64,000 bases of DNA from Strongylocentrotus droebachiensis (GCA_035222895.1 JAVYIG010000867.1:310001-374000); one strand, 5' to 3'; positions 22,166 to 33,330 are shown, counted from the stretch's first letter. Program-made: numbers and translations. The notes: generated by a model not told the origin, from the sequence alone.

Positions 22166-22383
22166 TTAAGTCGATCTTAGTCTTTGTGAAACACCCCCCC
22201 CCCCCGAAGTTCTTATATTTTCGTAAAGAGTTCAACTTTTTGATTATTTGCAGTATACTACATGTGTAAAAAGAATTGTACATTCATAATGCAAAAATAG
22301 TCAATTTTGATGAAAGTAGAAGTAGCTTTTTTGGTAGTAAACTTTTATATGTCATTTTAGCTGAAGAAATACAAGAGTCTTAC

Positions 22384-22514
22384 GCTTCACGAGGGCCTGG
22401 GTTGAGCTCTACATCACCAGATTTCAAGAGGAGCAGTTCAGAGAGAGGAGGAATCTGTCCAGAGATCAAATCTGTCTTTGACTTCAAGGACGGTCCATGA
22501 CAAGATTCTCCTAT
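22384..22514 (-). CDS. NLR gene, 2A ribosome-skipping peptide exon E2
   Basis: A polypyrimidine-rich acceptor (CTTTTTTTGTTAAAGAAACAG) and a donor GAAGC|GTAAGA bound 131 nt, phase 0 to 2. The frame reads IGESCHGPSLKSK..., then a hydrophobic LSELLLLKSGDVELNPGP, then REA. DVELNPGP is a complete match to the 2A consensus D-V/I-E-x-N-P-G-P. In known 2A peptides the ribosome fails to form the Gly-Pro bond and gives two proteins from one frame. 2A sequences have been reported at the N-terminus of sea urchin NLRs, where unskipped product may act as a signal sequence. Here the motif ends four residues before the Death domain, so the receptor would start with Pro. The exon has no in-frame ATG and must be spliced to an upstream exon. 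Confidence 0.9.
22392..22421 (-). promoter_or_regulatory. 2A motif SGDVELNPGP (translational recoding site)
   Basis: Codons for S-G-D-V-E-L-N-P-G-P, with Pro-Gly|Pro at 22400-22392. By the exon chain, skipping would fall after residue 659 (Gly) and the receptor would start at residue 660 (Pro). Hydrophobic residues PPLSELLLL just before it match the upstream context usually needed for 2A activity. Activity itself is inferred. Confidence 0.88.
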
Positions 22515-22529
22515 CTGTTTCTTTAACAA

Positions 22530-23384
22530 AAAAAGAGAAAAGACAGTGATATAACTTATGATTTAGTATACAGGTATACAATGTATTTCACTTCACCAGC
22601 ACATGTGGAAATGCATATCATTGTTGTTTGCCTAATCATAAGAATATATTTATTTGTTTGTGTACAAATCTTCCATTCATTCATCACTAGTTGAATTTGC
22701 TCTAGGACAATGGTCTTTAACCTTTTCGAGACAGTGATTCCACATTATGTGGTTTAATTCAATATCCTGTCACCCAGTACAGTTCCTAAATAATAAACTA
22801 GATACACAAATATAAAAAGTAAAAAATTACGAACACATGTACTGTGTGCATTTCACTGCATGACCATATTGCGTTTGCTAACATGAAATAATCATTACCG
22901 GTACTTAAAATCGTAACATTAGTATCATGTTAAGGGGCTCAAAATCATTGTTTTTTTTAAATAAAAAATTGCATGTTTCTAACTTTCAGACAAAGTGCCT
23001 TGAAATGTATTTTGTTTTGAGAGACAATAAATTATATCAGAACAAATTTAGCAATGAATGATTAATATTTTTCTTGCCAATCTTCTCAATGGATCGCTCC
23101 ATGGAATTTCCACAGTCTTTACTTAATAAAAGAAGAAGCATAACTTGCAGCAAATGTAAACGTCCTTTTTTGTAATTTGATTAATGATTTTCAAAATGCA
23201 TTTTATTTAAGTATTTTGATTTCAGTGATTGACATCTTGTTATAAATGTTTATATTGATTGTTCTGTTGAAAATGAAAATAAAACTGAAACTGGAACTAA
23301 TTGAGCCCTTGAAAAGTTCTTGTCCTGCAAGGGTTGAAAATATACTTGATGCTCCTCTCCTTCTTGTTTTTAGCAATTTAACAA
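22530..23384. other. Intron E1-E2; no gene seen
   Basis: AT-rich intron. A degenerate dispersed-repeat flavour is seen at 22700-23300 ('gacaatggtctttaacctttt'). No exon is needed, as E1 and E2 are phase-matched (0 to 0). Confidence 0.55.
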
Positions 23385-23426
23385 TTAGTTATTAAAAGGG
23401 ACGATTGAAATAGTACGTGTACCCAC

Positions 23427-25329
23427 CTCTCCATGTCTGTCGCTGATGAGGTATTTTGTGGAAACGATTGGAACCACCGGACTGCATCTGCCTGCCGTGT
23501 GAATACTGGATTCAGTCTGTGACTTCTTGCAGCTCCCCGATGAAGTCTGATGCTCCTTGAGGAGTTCATCATCAGTTGCTTCCTTGGTGATAGTATCAGG
23601 TTGAGGATGCTGCTCTTTTCCCACGAAATGAGGTAGATTGCCACTCTCTTCAGAGAATGGCTCATTTCGTCTGTCAGGTTCATGGCAACATACATGTAGG
23701 TCAATTGAAGGAAGATCTTTGCTTGCAGACACAGTTCGTTTTAGGAGCTCCACCAGGAAATCATCACATGCTGCAAATGGTTGGCATACTGTTTTTCCTG
23801 ATCCAGGTGGTGATAGCTCTTTCACAGAGCCATCTGATTGGGTTTCATGGTCGTTGATGTAAATCTGTATGATGAGATCAGCATTCAAATCATCACTCGA
23901 AGTCCGAGGGTCTTTCGTGGACGGATAGGATGTGAGTAGCTCCCTCAGGGAAGCGTCTGACAGACTATGACGTGGTGAAATAGAAAAATCACATATATGC
24001 TGTTCTTCCGAATCACCAACGTGTGTATCTTGTTCTAAGCTTTCATCGTCTAATGTACGTACTGTTTTGACATAATCATAAGCTTGTACAAGCTGCTCTT
24101 CAATGTAGTCATCGTCTGGCTGTATTAGCTGTTTAATGTTGGTAACATTTGGACTTAGTAGACTATCGATTTTTGAATCATTTGATGTGATTAGATCCTT
24201 GACATTAGAATATTCTGATGTGATTAGATCTATGATGCTGGAATCATTTGATGTAACGAGATCTTTGATACTGGAAGCATTTAATGAAGTTAACTTTTTG
24301 GTGCTAGAATCATTTGGGGTATCAAGTGGTTTAGTGTCAGCATTCTTTGATAAGATAACATCTTTTATACAACAATATTTTGGTGTAATTGGATCCCTGA
24401 TACTAGAGTAGTTTCTCGTGAGTAGATCTTGGATTCTTGAATCATCATTTGCCTTGAATAGACCTTGAATTCTAGAGTAGTCATTTGCCTTGACCAGATT
24501 TGTAATTATAGAATCATTTGTTGTAACTAACTCTTTGAGACCAGAATCGTTTGGTGTGATTATATCTTTGATAGTCGAACCATTCAACGTGTTTGTACTT
24601 TTGATGCTACAGTCATTTGGAGTAATGAGTTTTTTGATGCTACAACCAGAAGGGGTGAGTATCTCCTTGATATGAGAATCACTTGCTTTTAATAAATCTT
24701 GTATGCACTGATCACATGAAGTTAGTAAATCCTTGATACCTGACGACCTAATGTTCGAAGTTTTATGAGGACATCCCTTTGGGTGAGGGTCATCTTGTCT
24801 GCTTTTGTCATCTTCAGACTCTTCCCCAGAATCACCCCTTTTCGCTTCAAGTCTCTCGACAAGAACCTTCAGTCTCTGAATCCTTTGCAATCTTTCTCTC
24901 CTTGGTGTCAGCAATTGTTTAATACATGTATCAGAAGGGGTGAGTATCTCCTTGATATGAGAATCACGTGCTGTTAATAATTCCTGTATGCACTGATCAC
25001 ATGAAGTTAATAAGTCCTTGATATCTGATGAGTTTCCTGACGACCGAATGTTCGCAGTTTTATGAGGACATCCCTTGGAATCAGGGCCATCTTGTCTGCT
25101 ATTGTCATATTCGGACTCCTCTCCAGAATCACCCATTTTCGCTTCAAGCCTCTCGCAAAGAACCTTCAGTCTCCGAATCCTTTCTTTAATAAATCTTTCT
25201 CTCCTCTCCTTGACCTCATACTCCTTAATCCAATGAACAAATGTTCCGATTCGGACCCTCCACTCACTTAGTGATACAGGCATCTTGGCAAATTAATTGA
25301 CTCAGTCACAAGAACAAGCCAGCCACGAT
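23427..25329 (-). CDS. NLR gene, first coding exon E1: repetitive N-terminal protein
   Basis: The acceptor TTATTTTCTTTCAG at 25330 opens 46 nt of 5'UTR with an in-frame TAA, then ATG at 25283 in a good context (GCCAAGATGC). 619 codons follow to donor GAGAG|GTGGGT (23427, phase 0), in phase with the 2A exon. Residues 1-50 are basic (KERRERFIKERIRRLK). Residues about 36-127 and 135-212 are an internal duplication (RLKVLxERLEAK, GDSGEESE, KGCPHKT, SSG, IKDLLTSCDQCIQ). From about 86 to 395 run 12-residue repeats of the type IKDLITSNDSS. The rest is acidic, Ser/Thr/Asp-rich and likely disordered or helical. No transmembrane segment or named domain is recognised. If the 2A works this becomes a free 659-residue protein; otherwise it is a long N-terminal extension of the receptor. 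Confidence 0.8.
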
Positions 25330-25339
25330 CTGAAAGAAA

Positions 25340-25780
25340 ATAATGGGGGGGGGGGGGCTACATTAGGTAATGAAACATAGCATTGGTAATGTCCACACTT
25401 TTACAGTACCACATTAACAAAATGAAAAAGGTCAACTGAAAGTGCAATTAAATAACAAGAGAGAGAGAATAGTCAGTTTGAATAGCCTACAATGTTATAT
25501 TTTTTTTTAATATACCTACATGTATATGTAGTATGTTTTATTTCGCATAAGTAATGACTGGGAAAAGGTATAATAGTAGTAGTAGGTATGAGAAGTAGTT
25601 ATAGTAGAAGTAATAGTAAGAGTAACTAGTTAAACCCGTTGACTACTGAATTATCTAATTCCCATAGACTTAACACAGAGACTACCAGGTTCCAGTATGC
25701 AATGGGTTAATAGTGGTTGTACTAGTATAGTAGTAAGTAGTAGTTAATTTTGCCATGCTGGAACTGCTGTTTGGATGGTG
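25340..25780. repeat. Copy of an interspersed repeat with (TAG)n tail
   Basis: 'aatgaaacatagcattggtaatgtccacacttttacagtaccacattaa' (25371 onwards) matches 27608-27664 and, inverted, 33012-33060. It is followed by TAGTAG simple sequence at 25565-25750. The same association in three places suggests one repeat family with a TAG-rich tail. It lies 5' of exon E1, in or near the gene's upstream intron or promoter. Confidence 0.65.
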
Positions 25781-25784
25781 GATA

Positions 25785-26880
25785 TTAAAGGATACCCCCA
25801 AGCCCCCTGGAGGGCAAATAGTCACTTTGAACAACTTGATATCTCCCTTTTCTGTAGGTGATTCCTACTAATTTTGATAGAATCCATCCGTGGGTTTTCA
25901 AGAAGTAATCATGGATTTTTTGCCACTGAGGAACTTTGGGAGGGGTTACGTAGTATACATAACCCATTTGAACAACCTTTGATCTCCCTTGCCTAAGGAT
26001 GATTCCTACCAAGTTTGGTGAAAATCTGGCCATGCTTTGTTTGAGACGAAATCAAAAATGTAAACCAGAGGGGTTTGGGGGTGGGGGTGGGAGAGGGTGC
26101 TACTCCCAGTAGGGGGCTCGCAATAAGGGACCTAACTCCCATCCACTTTGCACCAGGGACATAGCATCTATTGAAACAGTAGGGCAATTTAAGGGTTCTG
26201 CTCCCAAGTACCCTTGAGTGTCAGGTATACATATGAACTTTGAAGTTGGTTCTTCTTCACATAAAAAAATGATCCCTAATTTTCCCTACAATGTGGTCAA
26301 AATCCATACCAACATTTTGGTATAAAATCATATCTACATACATGTTCTATCAGCGTATGAAATTTAAGAAATGAGGGTAACCAGGCCTTTTGAAGAGATA
26401 TCCTTCATTTCACTGAAACAATTTTTTGAGGGTTTTCAAGATTCGTGCATGCATATATTTTAAAGCGTGTCGTGCTCTCACTGCTGCTAGCATGGTGGAT
26501 ATTTAAGGCTGCCTCCATGCCCCATCGGAGCCTACATCCCATTTAACCAACTTTAAATCTCCTTTTCCTGCAGGTAATACCTACAAATTTTGGATGGAAT
26601 CTAGCCATTGGCTTTCAAGAGGAAGTTGAAAATGTGCAATTACTGCCAATAAGGAACTTTGAGGATGAGTGCGCTGCCCCCAGGCCCCCCTTGAAGTTAC
26701 ATACCCCATTTAAAGAACATGAGATCTCCCTTGCCTAAGGATTATTCCTACCAAGTTTAATTAAATCCAGCCATGCATTTTTTTAGAAGAAATTGAAATT
26801 GTAAAAAGTTTATGGACCCCGGACGACGGACAAAAAGCGACCGCAATAGCTCACTTGAGACTTTGGCTCAGGTGAGCTAA
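25785..26880 (+). repeat. Tandem degenerate ~250-bp repeat ending in a CTCAGGTGAGCT hairpin
   Basis: Units contain 'atctcccttttctgtaggtgattcctac' and 'aaatctggccatg' motifs at about 25840, 25985, 26560 and 26725. The array ends with 'ccggacgacgga' and a hairpin at 26848-26878 (AGCTCACTTGAGA / CTCAGGTGAGCT) followed by AAAAA. This terminal hairpin is widespread in marine invertebrate repeats. No gene. Confidence 0.65.
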
Positions 26881-27350
26881 AAATTGGATTATCTACCTGT
26901 GGTAATACTACCACCATGTTTGAAGCTCAAACCTCAATAAGTTCTTGACATATTGTGATAACAAGACTAATACCTTCATTTTCAAAATGGACCTCTATGA
27001 CACCTGACATTAATTTTGACCCAATACTTCACACCCCTAAATCTAATCAGTTCGGCTTTAATTACGTGATACAAACTATAATCATGTTTGAAGCTAATAT
27101 CTCGAGTTGTTCTTGATGTACCGTGGTAACACGTATAATACCTGTAAATACAGAGATTGGCCAGGGCGATGAGCTTTGACCTTTGACTTGCCCCGTAATC
27201 TATAACCAGATTGTTTTCCTATCATAATACACGCCGCCATCATGTTTGAAATTCATACCTCAAGTGGTTTTTGAGATATCGGGATAAGATGGCTATATAT
27301 ACAAATTTCTGCTCTCATATATGAGAGCACAAAATCGCTATTTTTGCGAG
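26881..27350 (+). repeat. Dispersed repeat with TGACCTTTGAC motifs
   Basis: About three degenerate 120-150 bp units with 'tttgaagctcaaacctc', 'gttcttgac.tat.gtgataac' and 'tttgacc'. 27177-27189 carries TGACCTTTGACTT, one base off a DR1 nuclear-receptor site. Similar units are at 54150-54600. Confidence 0.6.
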
Positions 27351-27359
27351 ATTATTGTT

Positions 27360-27700
27360 TCCCGTATTCCTTATTAAACTAAGCCTTGTCATTGAGGCAT
27401 TCAGAATGGAAAACTTTACTTGGAATGCTATCTTTTTTCCACCAAAGCCTACTGTAAGTATCTCTGAATTTAGTAAACCTCTGATTTGTTAGTGCTATCA
27501 AAACAACGTATGCACCTTACACATCTTATGCATGTAAAATGGTGAAATGGACAAGTGAGCAGAGAGATCTTCGATATCAAGAGATAAGAAGTTAGAAGGC
27601 TGTTAATTAATGAAACATACTATAACATTGCTAATGTCCACACTTGTACGGTAACACATTTATGAGAAGCAGTAGCAGTAGCAGTACGCAGTCGTAGTAG
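27360..27700 (+). repeat. Left arm of an inverted repeat (partner 32990-33330)
   Basis: The blocks 'actaagccttgtcattgagg', 'gtatgcaccttac', 'cagagagatcttcgatatca' and 'aatgtccacacttgtac' recur in reverse complement at 33330-32990. In both places the block borders (TAG)n/(TAC)n simple sequence on its tail side. It is a mobile repeat with a microsatellite tail, inserted twice in opposite orientations about 5 kb apart. Confidence 0.7.
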
Positions 27701-28377
27701 TTTATGTAACAATCGTAGTAGTTGTTAGAAGTAGCAAAAATAGATAGTTGTAGTTGTAGAAATAGGAGCATTAGTTAGAAATAGAAACAGTGACATAAAT
27801 ATAAGTAGTAGTAGTAGTGGTAGTAGTATAAGTAGGAGTAGTGGTTTAATAGAAGTAGTAGAAGTACAATTATTATTAGTAGTAGTAAAGTAGTCGTAGC
27901 AGAAGTAGTTAATATCAGTAGCAGAAGTAGAAGAAGTAGTAGCCGTATAAGAAGTAGTAGAACATAATACATGTATCTGTATTAGTAGAAGCTGTAGGAC
28001 TAGAAGTAGTAGTAGAAGTAGTAGTAGTAGTAGCCTACATAATTGTATTATTAGTAATGTTACTAGTAGTTTTAGTAGTATTGTAATATAGTTAAACTTA
28101 GAAAACAAGAAGGAGTGAGTAATGAAATGCCCACAGTGTTTTATTTCGTAAACTACTAGTTTTGTTTGGCAAAATAAATGAATGGGTATTATGAACATGT
28201 AGTAGTATTACATGTAAATTAGTAGTAGTAGTAGTAGTAGAAGAAGTAGCGGAAGTATTACTTAGCCGTAGTAGCAGTAGTTTTTGTTGTAGTAGTAGTA
28301 GTAGAAGTAGTAGCAGCAGTATAGTAGTAGTTAGCTATTAGTTTTGGTAGTAGTAGGAATAGTAGGAGCAGCAGAAA

Positions 28378-28408
<31 letters not shown>

Positions 28409-28471
28409 CGTAGTAGTCGTAGTAGAAGTAGGAGTAGCTAATTAGTAGTTTTAGTAGTAGTAGTAGTAGTA

Positions 28472-28502
<31 letters not shown>

Positions 28503-28737
28503 CAGTAGTAGAAGAAGGAAGAGGGGAAGTAGTACATTAGAAGTATTATTAGATGTTGTAGTAGTAGTATTAATACTACTAGTAGTATTTTCTGTTCAAA
28601 CCTGTACCTGTAATATAGTTATAGAAGTAATAGTAATAGTATAAGTAGTAGTAACAGTATATAGTATTAGTATTAGTAGGAGTAGTAGTATAATTATTAT
28701 TAGTATTAGTAGTATTATGAGTAGGAGGAGGAGAAGC

Positions 28738-28774
<37 letters not shown>

Positions 28775-29035
28775 CATTAGAAGTCGTCTACTAGTAGTAT
28801 TTTTGTTCAAACCTGTACCTGTAATATAGTTATAGTAGTAATAGTAATAGTACTTGTAGTAGTAGCAGTATATAGTAGTAGTAGTAGTAGTAGTAGTAGT
28901 TGTTGTACTAGTATTATTGGTAGTATAATTATTAGTAGTAGTAGTAGTAGGAGAAGGAGGAGAAGAAGTAAAAGTAGTAGTAGTTGTAGTAGTAGTAGTA
29001 GCAGTAGTAGGAATAGCAGTTGTACAAGTAGTAGT
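27660..29035. repeat. Long (TAG)n microsatellite array, ~1.4 kb
   Basis: Imperfect GTA/TAG repeats with interruptions (AGTAATAGTAATAG and so on). A 60-bp stretch around 'gttcaaacctgtacctgtaatatagttatag' occurs twice (28592 and 28803), so segments were duplicated inside the array. Six-frame open frames here (poly-Thr, poly-Leu, poly-Tyr) are artefacts. Confidence 0.92.
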
Positions 29036-29059
29036 ATTAGTGATATTTAATACTGAATA

Positions 29060-29840
29060 TATAAGCACTTAATATTCAATTCCGATTTACACAAATACAA
29101 CACCCGTCAAAGGAATAATCTTTATATTCTTTTTTTCAAAGCAACAGTTGGTCTTCAATCCCTTATCAGTAAGGGATCGAAGGAATGGAATGAACTCCAA
29201 CAAGACATAACATCAAGTAGATCACTTAAGACATGTAAAGTATTGTCCAAGTCAATATTATTAGGCTCCCTCTAATGAAATGTTATGGATATATGCATGT
29301 ATATGACAAATAATGTATATGTGACCCCCCCCCCCTATTTATATTTTAAAATTGAAATCCCGGGCATGCGTGTGTGAGCTTATCTGTGGTGTGTGCGTTT
29401 GTGTGTCTGTGTGTGATATTGTATGTAGCCAATCTTTAACTGTTTTTCACTTTTTCATCTTTCGGGATACCAATTACAAGCATTGTGTTTTTCGGTGTTC
29501 CTAACCATAATTTTGTTTAATATTCTGAATTGATATACTTTTATTGTTTTCATTTGATGTTATGTAATGGTTGACTCAATAATTACGAATAGGGTAGAGT
29601 CGGTAGACACCTTGTCCACATTGTCATTGTCATCATTACTCAAAAGATCAACAAGTTTCAGTACATTCTGCATTTTCCTATTCTTGACGTTAAAGTTACA
29701 GCCAACCTTACTATGTTTTACATATAATCTTTTGTCATGTATAAAATGTTCAATGATTTGTTTGTTTTATATTTGTAGAACTGCAAAAGAAAAACAAATC
29801 AAACAGAAATAGATGAATCAAATCAAAATCAAATCAAATG
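29060..29840 (+). mobile_element. LINE 3' fragment
   Basis: 29164-29274 reads LISKGSKEWNELQQDI then TSSRSLKTCKVLSKSILLGSL and stop, the typical C-terminus of a non-LTR reverse transcriptase (G..WN.L...I pattern). A 3'UTR of about 560 bp follows and ends in a pentanucleotide-rich tail (AATCAAATCAAAATCAAATC, 29815-29838). It is 5' truncated. Confidence 0.6.
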
Positions 29841-29849
29841 ACTTAAGCT

Positions 29850-31360
29850 TGTTGAAGATTATTTTGAAAAACAACGGTGAATTAATTGATCATTCAAACA
29901 AATATATTTAGGTCCACTGGCATAGTTCTATTTTTAAGCTTGTTGAAGATTATTTTGAAAAACAACAGCTTATTAATTTATCATTCAAGTAAATATATTT
30001 AGGTGCACTGGCATAGATCTATTCCTGAGGCAATATGAATTTGACATGAATTAAAGAGTGTGTTGGCAATGACATGATTTCTATTTTTATCACTTTTTTT
30101 TACAAAAAAAATGTCTTGCACATGTAATATACATTTATGCAATGACTTCAAGATAAAACAACTTACAGCCATTTCACTAGGCTTTTTTATGCTCCTGCTT
30201 TTGATATGATCCGAACATGATTTCTATTAGCTTTACAGTATTGAAATTGCTCTTGATCCCAGATGTATTAATTTTCTCCAAAATGTTTTATTATGATTTT
30301 GGGGGTATTTTAGTCATTATTTTTCGACCCTTAATCATTTGGCAGAAAGTAGTTTACATGCACATACATGTACATGTTTGTTGAACAAATGATATCATAA
30401 AAAACATAGCAAATGAAAATTGAATACGATAATTGTCTTGTTGTATAATTGTATCTACTATATACATAATATAAATAGAAGGCCAGCATGCTCAAGTCAA
30501 GCACTTTGATGAAGAGAGTGCGAATTCAAACACTTGAATAAATCTATACGAGTTTCACTCTAAAACTCTGAAATGAACGGATCCATATTCTGATACCCTT
30601 CCCCCTCCCCTCTTCTCGAACTAAATCAACCAAGAATCAAACAGACATAATGATTATAAACAAAACATCTCAAGAACAAAAATCAATAAAGAAACAGAAA
30701 AAGAGACTTTCCGTTATGTATACATCAAATCTTCATACAAATACAAAATCGCACAAATCAAACAAACATTAGATCTAGAAGATTACATTTTTACTACCCT
30801 TGAGTAGGTCTACGTACAGTACTATTACAGCTTATTGGTATAGGAATGCTGTTTGATATATACGCTTACCTTATATTTTGATGTGCGTGTACACCGTTAC
30901 ACCAAATCAAATTTAGAAGGGAAGTCAATTCTGTTTATCATTCTCCTACTTGCTTGAATACACGCAAGACGAAACACTCATCGTCAACGCCAATGTCAAA
31001 TGTTGGCATGTATCATTGGCAATGGTGCATGTATAAACTGATATTACAATGCCGAAAACCAGCCAATTTACTGTAAAATACAAGATGGCTACATTCAAGT
31101 CAACGTGGTCTTCCCTGCGCATATAAATATATGAGCGTCACTCCCTTGTATGATCGTGTGTATGCGTGCACACCAAACACGTTTTGAATGTAAAATTTAT
31201 ATTACTATTGTTATCCCCCGCGTCGCATAGAAACGGCTCCGTTCAAAGATCACGTATAAATGGCAAACAAGTTTAATTTTTTTGTTGTTGGTCCAAATGC
31301 ATACCACAGGGGCACTACACGGGAAAACCATATATATACCATTGCTCCTCGGCTTTAATT
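29850..31360. other. No gene seen
   Basis: AT-rich intergenic DNA. 'aagcttgttgaagattattttgaaaaacaac' occurs twice (29845 and 29936) as a 90-bp direct repeat that also includes 'aaatatatttaggt.cactggcatag'. (ATT)n simple sequence lies at 31365-31430 and (GA)n at 31884-31918. Confidence 0.6.
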
Positions 31361-31880
31361 GTGTTATCATTATTATTATCATTATTATCATTATTATTGT
31401 TATCAATATCATTATTAATATCAATGTTATCGTTATCTTTATTGCACTGTTGCCTATAAAGTTAGAACAATAACCACATTTTCTTGAAAATTAATGATCG
31501 TCGCAATATGATGTATTCTTGATCTAGATCAAGTTTATATCTCCTCAGAGCTTTATCTCTATGTCCAATAAACTCTTAGGACTCTTACATTGATCTGATG
31601 GCGGGTGTGGGCTGGGGTGTGAATAAGAAATGGAGAGAGGGGAATAGAAATATAGCTAGTACAGTGTGCATGAATTGGACTGTGCATGCTATTTAGAAAC
31701 CAGTGAAGATCGAAGTTGTAATGTATCGATTTAGGAAAGAAATGCGTGTGGGAAGCATGATTGTGGGTTTGAAATAAAAATTAGTGTGCATGCATGTCGA
31801 TCTATGTACGTATAGGTTACACGAGTGTGTTTGTGGGTGTGGAAGGCACTTGAGTAGCCTCAAATCAAAGCAGCTTTGTT

Positions 31881-31919
<39 letters not shown>

Positions 31920-31944
31920 CAAAAAATGAATAAAGGAGGGAAGA

Positions 31945-32330
31945 TGTAGATTGTTTGAAAGTTATCATTTACGCATACAGTAAGTTCGTACGACAAATGT
32001 ATACCCAAGTGAAGTTTTAAGAGATGGAGTAATTACTGGCTCATTCCCTTCGTACATCTATTATTCTTTTCAGGTGAATGAAATAATATGTATTGAGGCA
32101 CTAACTTAGGCATTACATTTGGTTACATTACGAAAATGGCCTATTCGTATTAAACAGCTTACATATAATGACACCTTACTCATAACGCTGCTGCCATGGA
32201 TGACTGGGCTGCTGCCTTTACAAAAGGCATTGATAACATCCCCTCGTACCAACACTCCCTGGTACCAATACATTTAGGCTACAGCATTCATTGTGGGTGA
32301 AAAGCCTTTGTAGTAAAACCAGAAAATATG
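31945..32330 (-). repeat. Inverted partial copy of the 34-kb duplicated segment
   Basis: The reverse complement shares 'gcgtaaatgataacttccaaacaatc'-type sequence, the CAGCAGCG-containing block and 'ttttcacccaca' with 34435-34680. It is an older, diverged copy of repeat family A (34.1, 38.4, 42.1 kb). Confidence 0.65.
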
Positions 32331-32504
32331 AATGCAAGCTCAAGTGCAAATACAGTTCAAAGTCATTCAGCTTTATTTAAGTCCAGGCAACATATCAAAT
32401 AAAAAAGAACAGGCGGTCTAATAAGACAGTTCGTAAATACTATCTGCGCATGGGCAGATCAAGATAATTAGTTCCCAAATTGTAAAACCCATCGAGACGA
32501 ATAT

Positions 32505-32838
32505 AGTGCGGTATGGTATGTAATCCCGTAGGATCTTTTTGCCAAAGTTGATTTTTGTTTGCTGTTTTGGCTTCAAAAGGGTCCCAATTGACCAAAAATG
32601 ATGGGGTTCAAATTTTCAGACCCGTCCTTCATTTCCTGGGGGGTCCATATTGGGCGCCAAAATGGCAAATAGGGAAAATTGGTGTCTTCGGGAAAATTTG
32701 AACCCCATCAATTTCTGATAGCTTGGACCCCAATGAAGCCCCCCCCCCCAAAAAAAAAAAAATAAATAAATAAATAAATAAAAAAATATTAGCACAGAAA
32801 TCCTACGGGAGATGTTTCAGTGACACACCGTACCACAC
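32505..32838. mobile_element. TIR element (TCCCGTAGGAT ends)
   Basis: TCCCGTAGGAT at 32524-32534 is inverted at 32800-32810, and an outer pair GTGCGGTATGGTATGT / ACACCGTACCACAC extends the inverted ends to about 30 bp with a gap. The interior has GGGGTTCAAATTTTC and its inverted form AAAATTTGAACCCC. It ends in a C/A/AATA simple-sequence stretch. No coding content. Confidence 0.6.
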
Positions 32839-32914
32839 AAAAGATTATTTTCCATCGCACATCCCCCACCTGCTGAAGAAAACTTATACAACTCTTTCCA
32901 AAAACTAGGGATGC

Positions 32915-32948
32915 GCCGCACATCTACTACTTCTACTACTACTACTAG

Positions 32949-32983
<35 letters not shown>

Positions 32984-33330
32984 ATTCTTCTACTTCTACT
33001 TATTCTGATAAATGTGTTACTGTAAAAGTGTGGACATTACCAATGCTATGTTACATTACTGTCTTAATAGCCTTCTAACTTCTTATTTCATGATATCGAA
33101 GATCTCTCTGCTCACTACTTGTCCATTTTACCATTTTACCTCCATATTAAAGATAGGTGCATACGGTTGTCTCGAGTCTCTCGACAGCACATACAAATCA
33201 GAGGAGTAGACTTTTGAGGGAAAAGAAAGCATTAATTCCTAGTAAACTTTGTCCATTCTAAATGACTCAATGACAAGGCTTAGCTTATCAGGGATAGTTT
33301 AGTTCTTGTTTAAGACCGCAAATGCCTTTA
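32915..33330 (-). repeat. Right arm of the inverted repeat (partner 27360-27700)
   Basis: Begins with (TAC)n simple sequence (32915-32980) and continues with the reverse complement of the 27.4-kb block. See the partner entry. Confidence 0.7.

Noticed and set aside
22384-22514. The 2A motif as part of a retrotransposon or viral insert
   Set aside because: No reverse transcriptase, capsid or polymerase codons adjoin it, and it is bounded by splice sites whose phases fit the Death exon and E1.
27725-29068. Long minus-strand frames of Leu, Thr and Tyr
   Set aside because: They are direct translations of the (TAG)n array.
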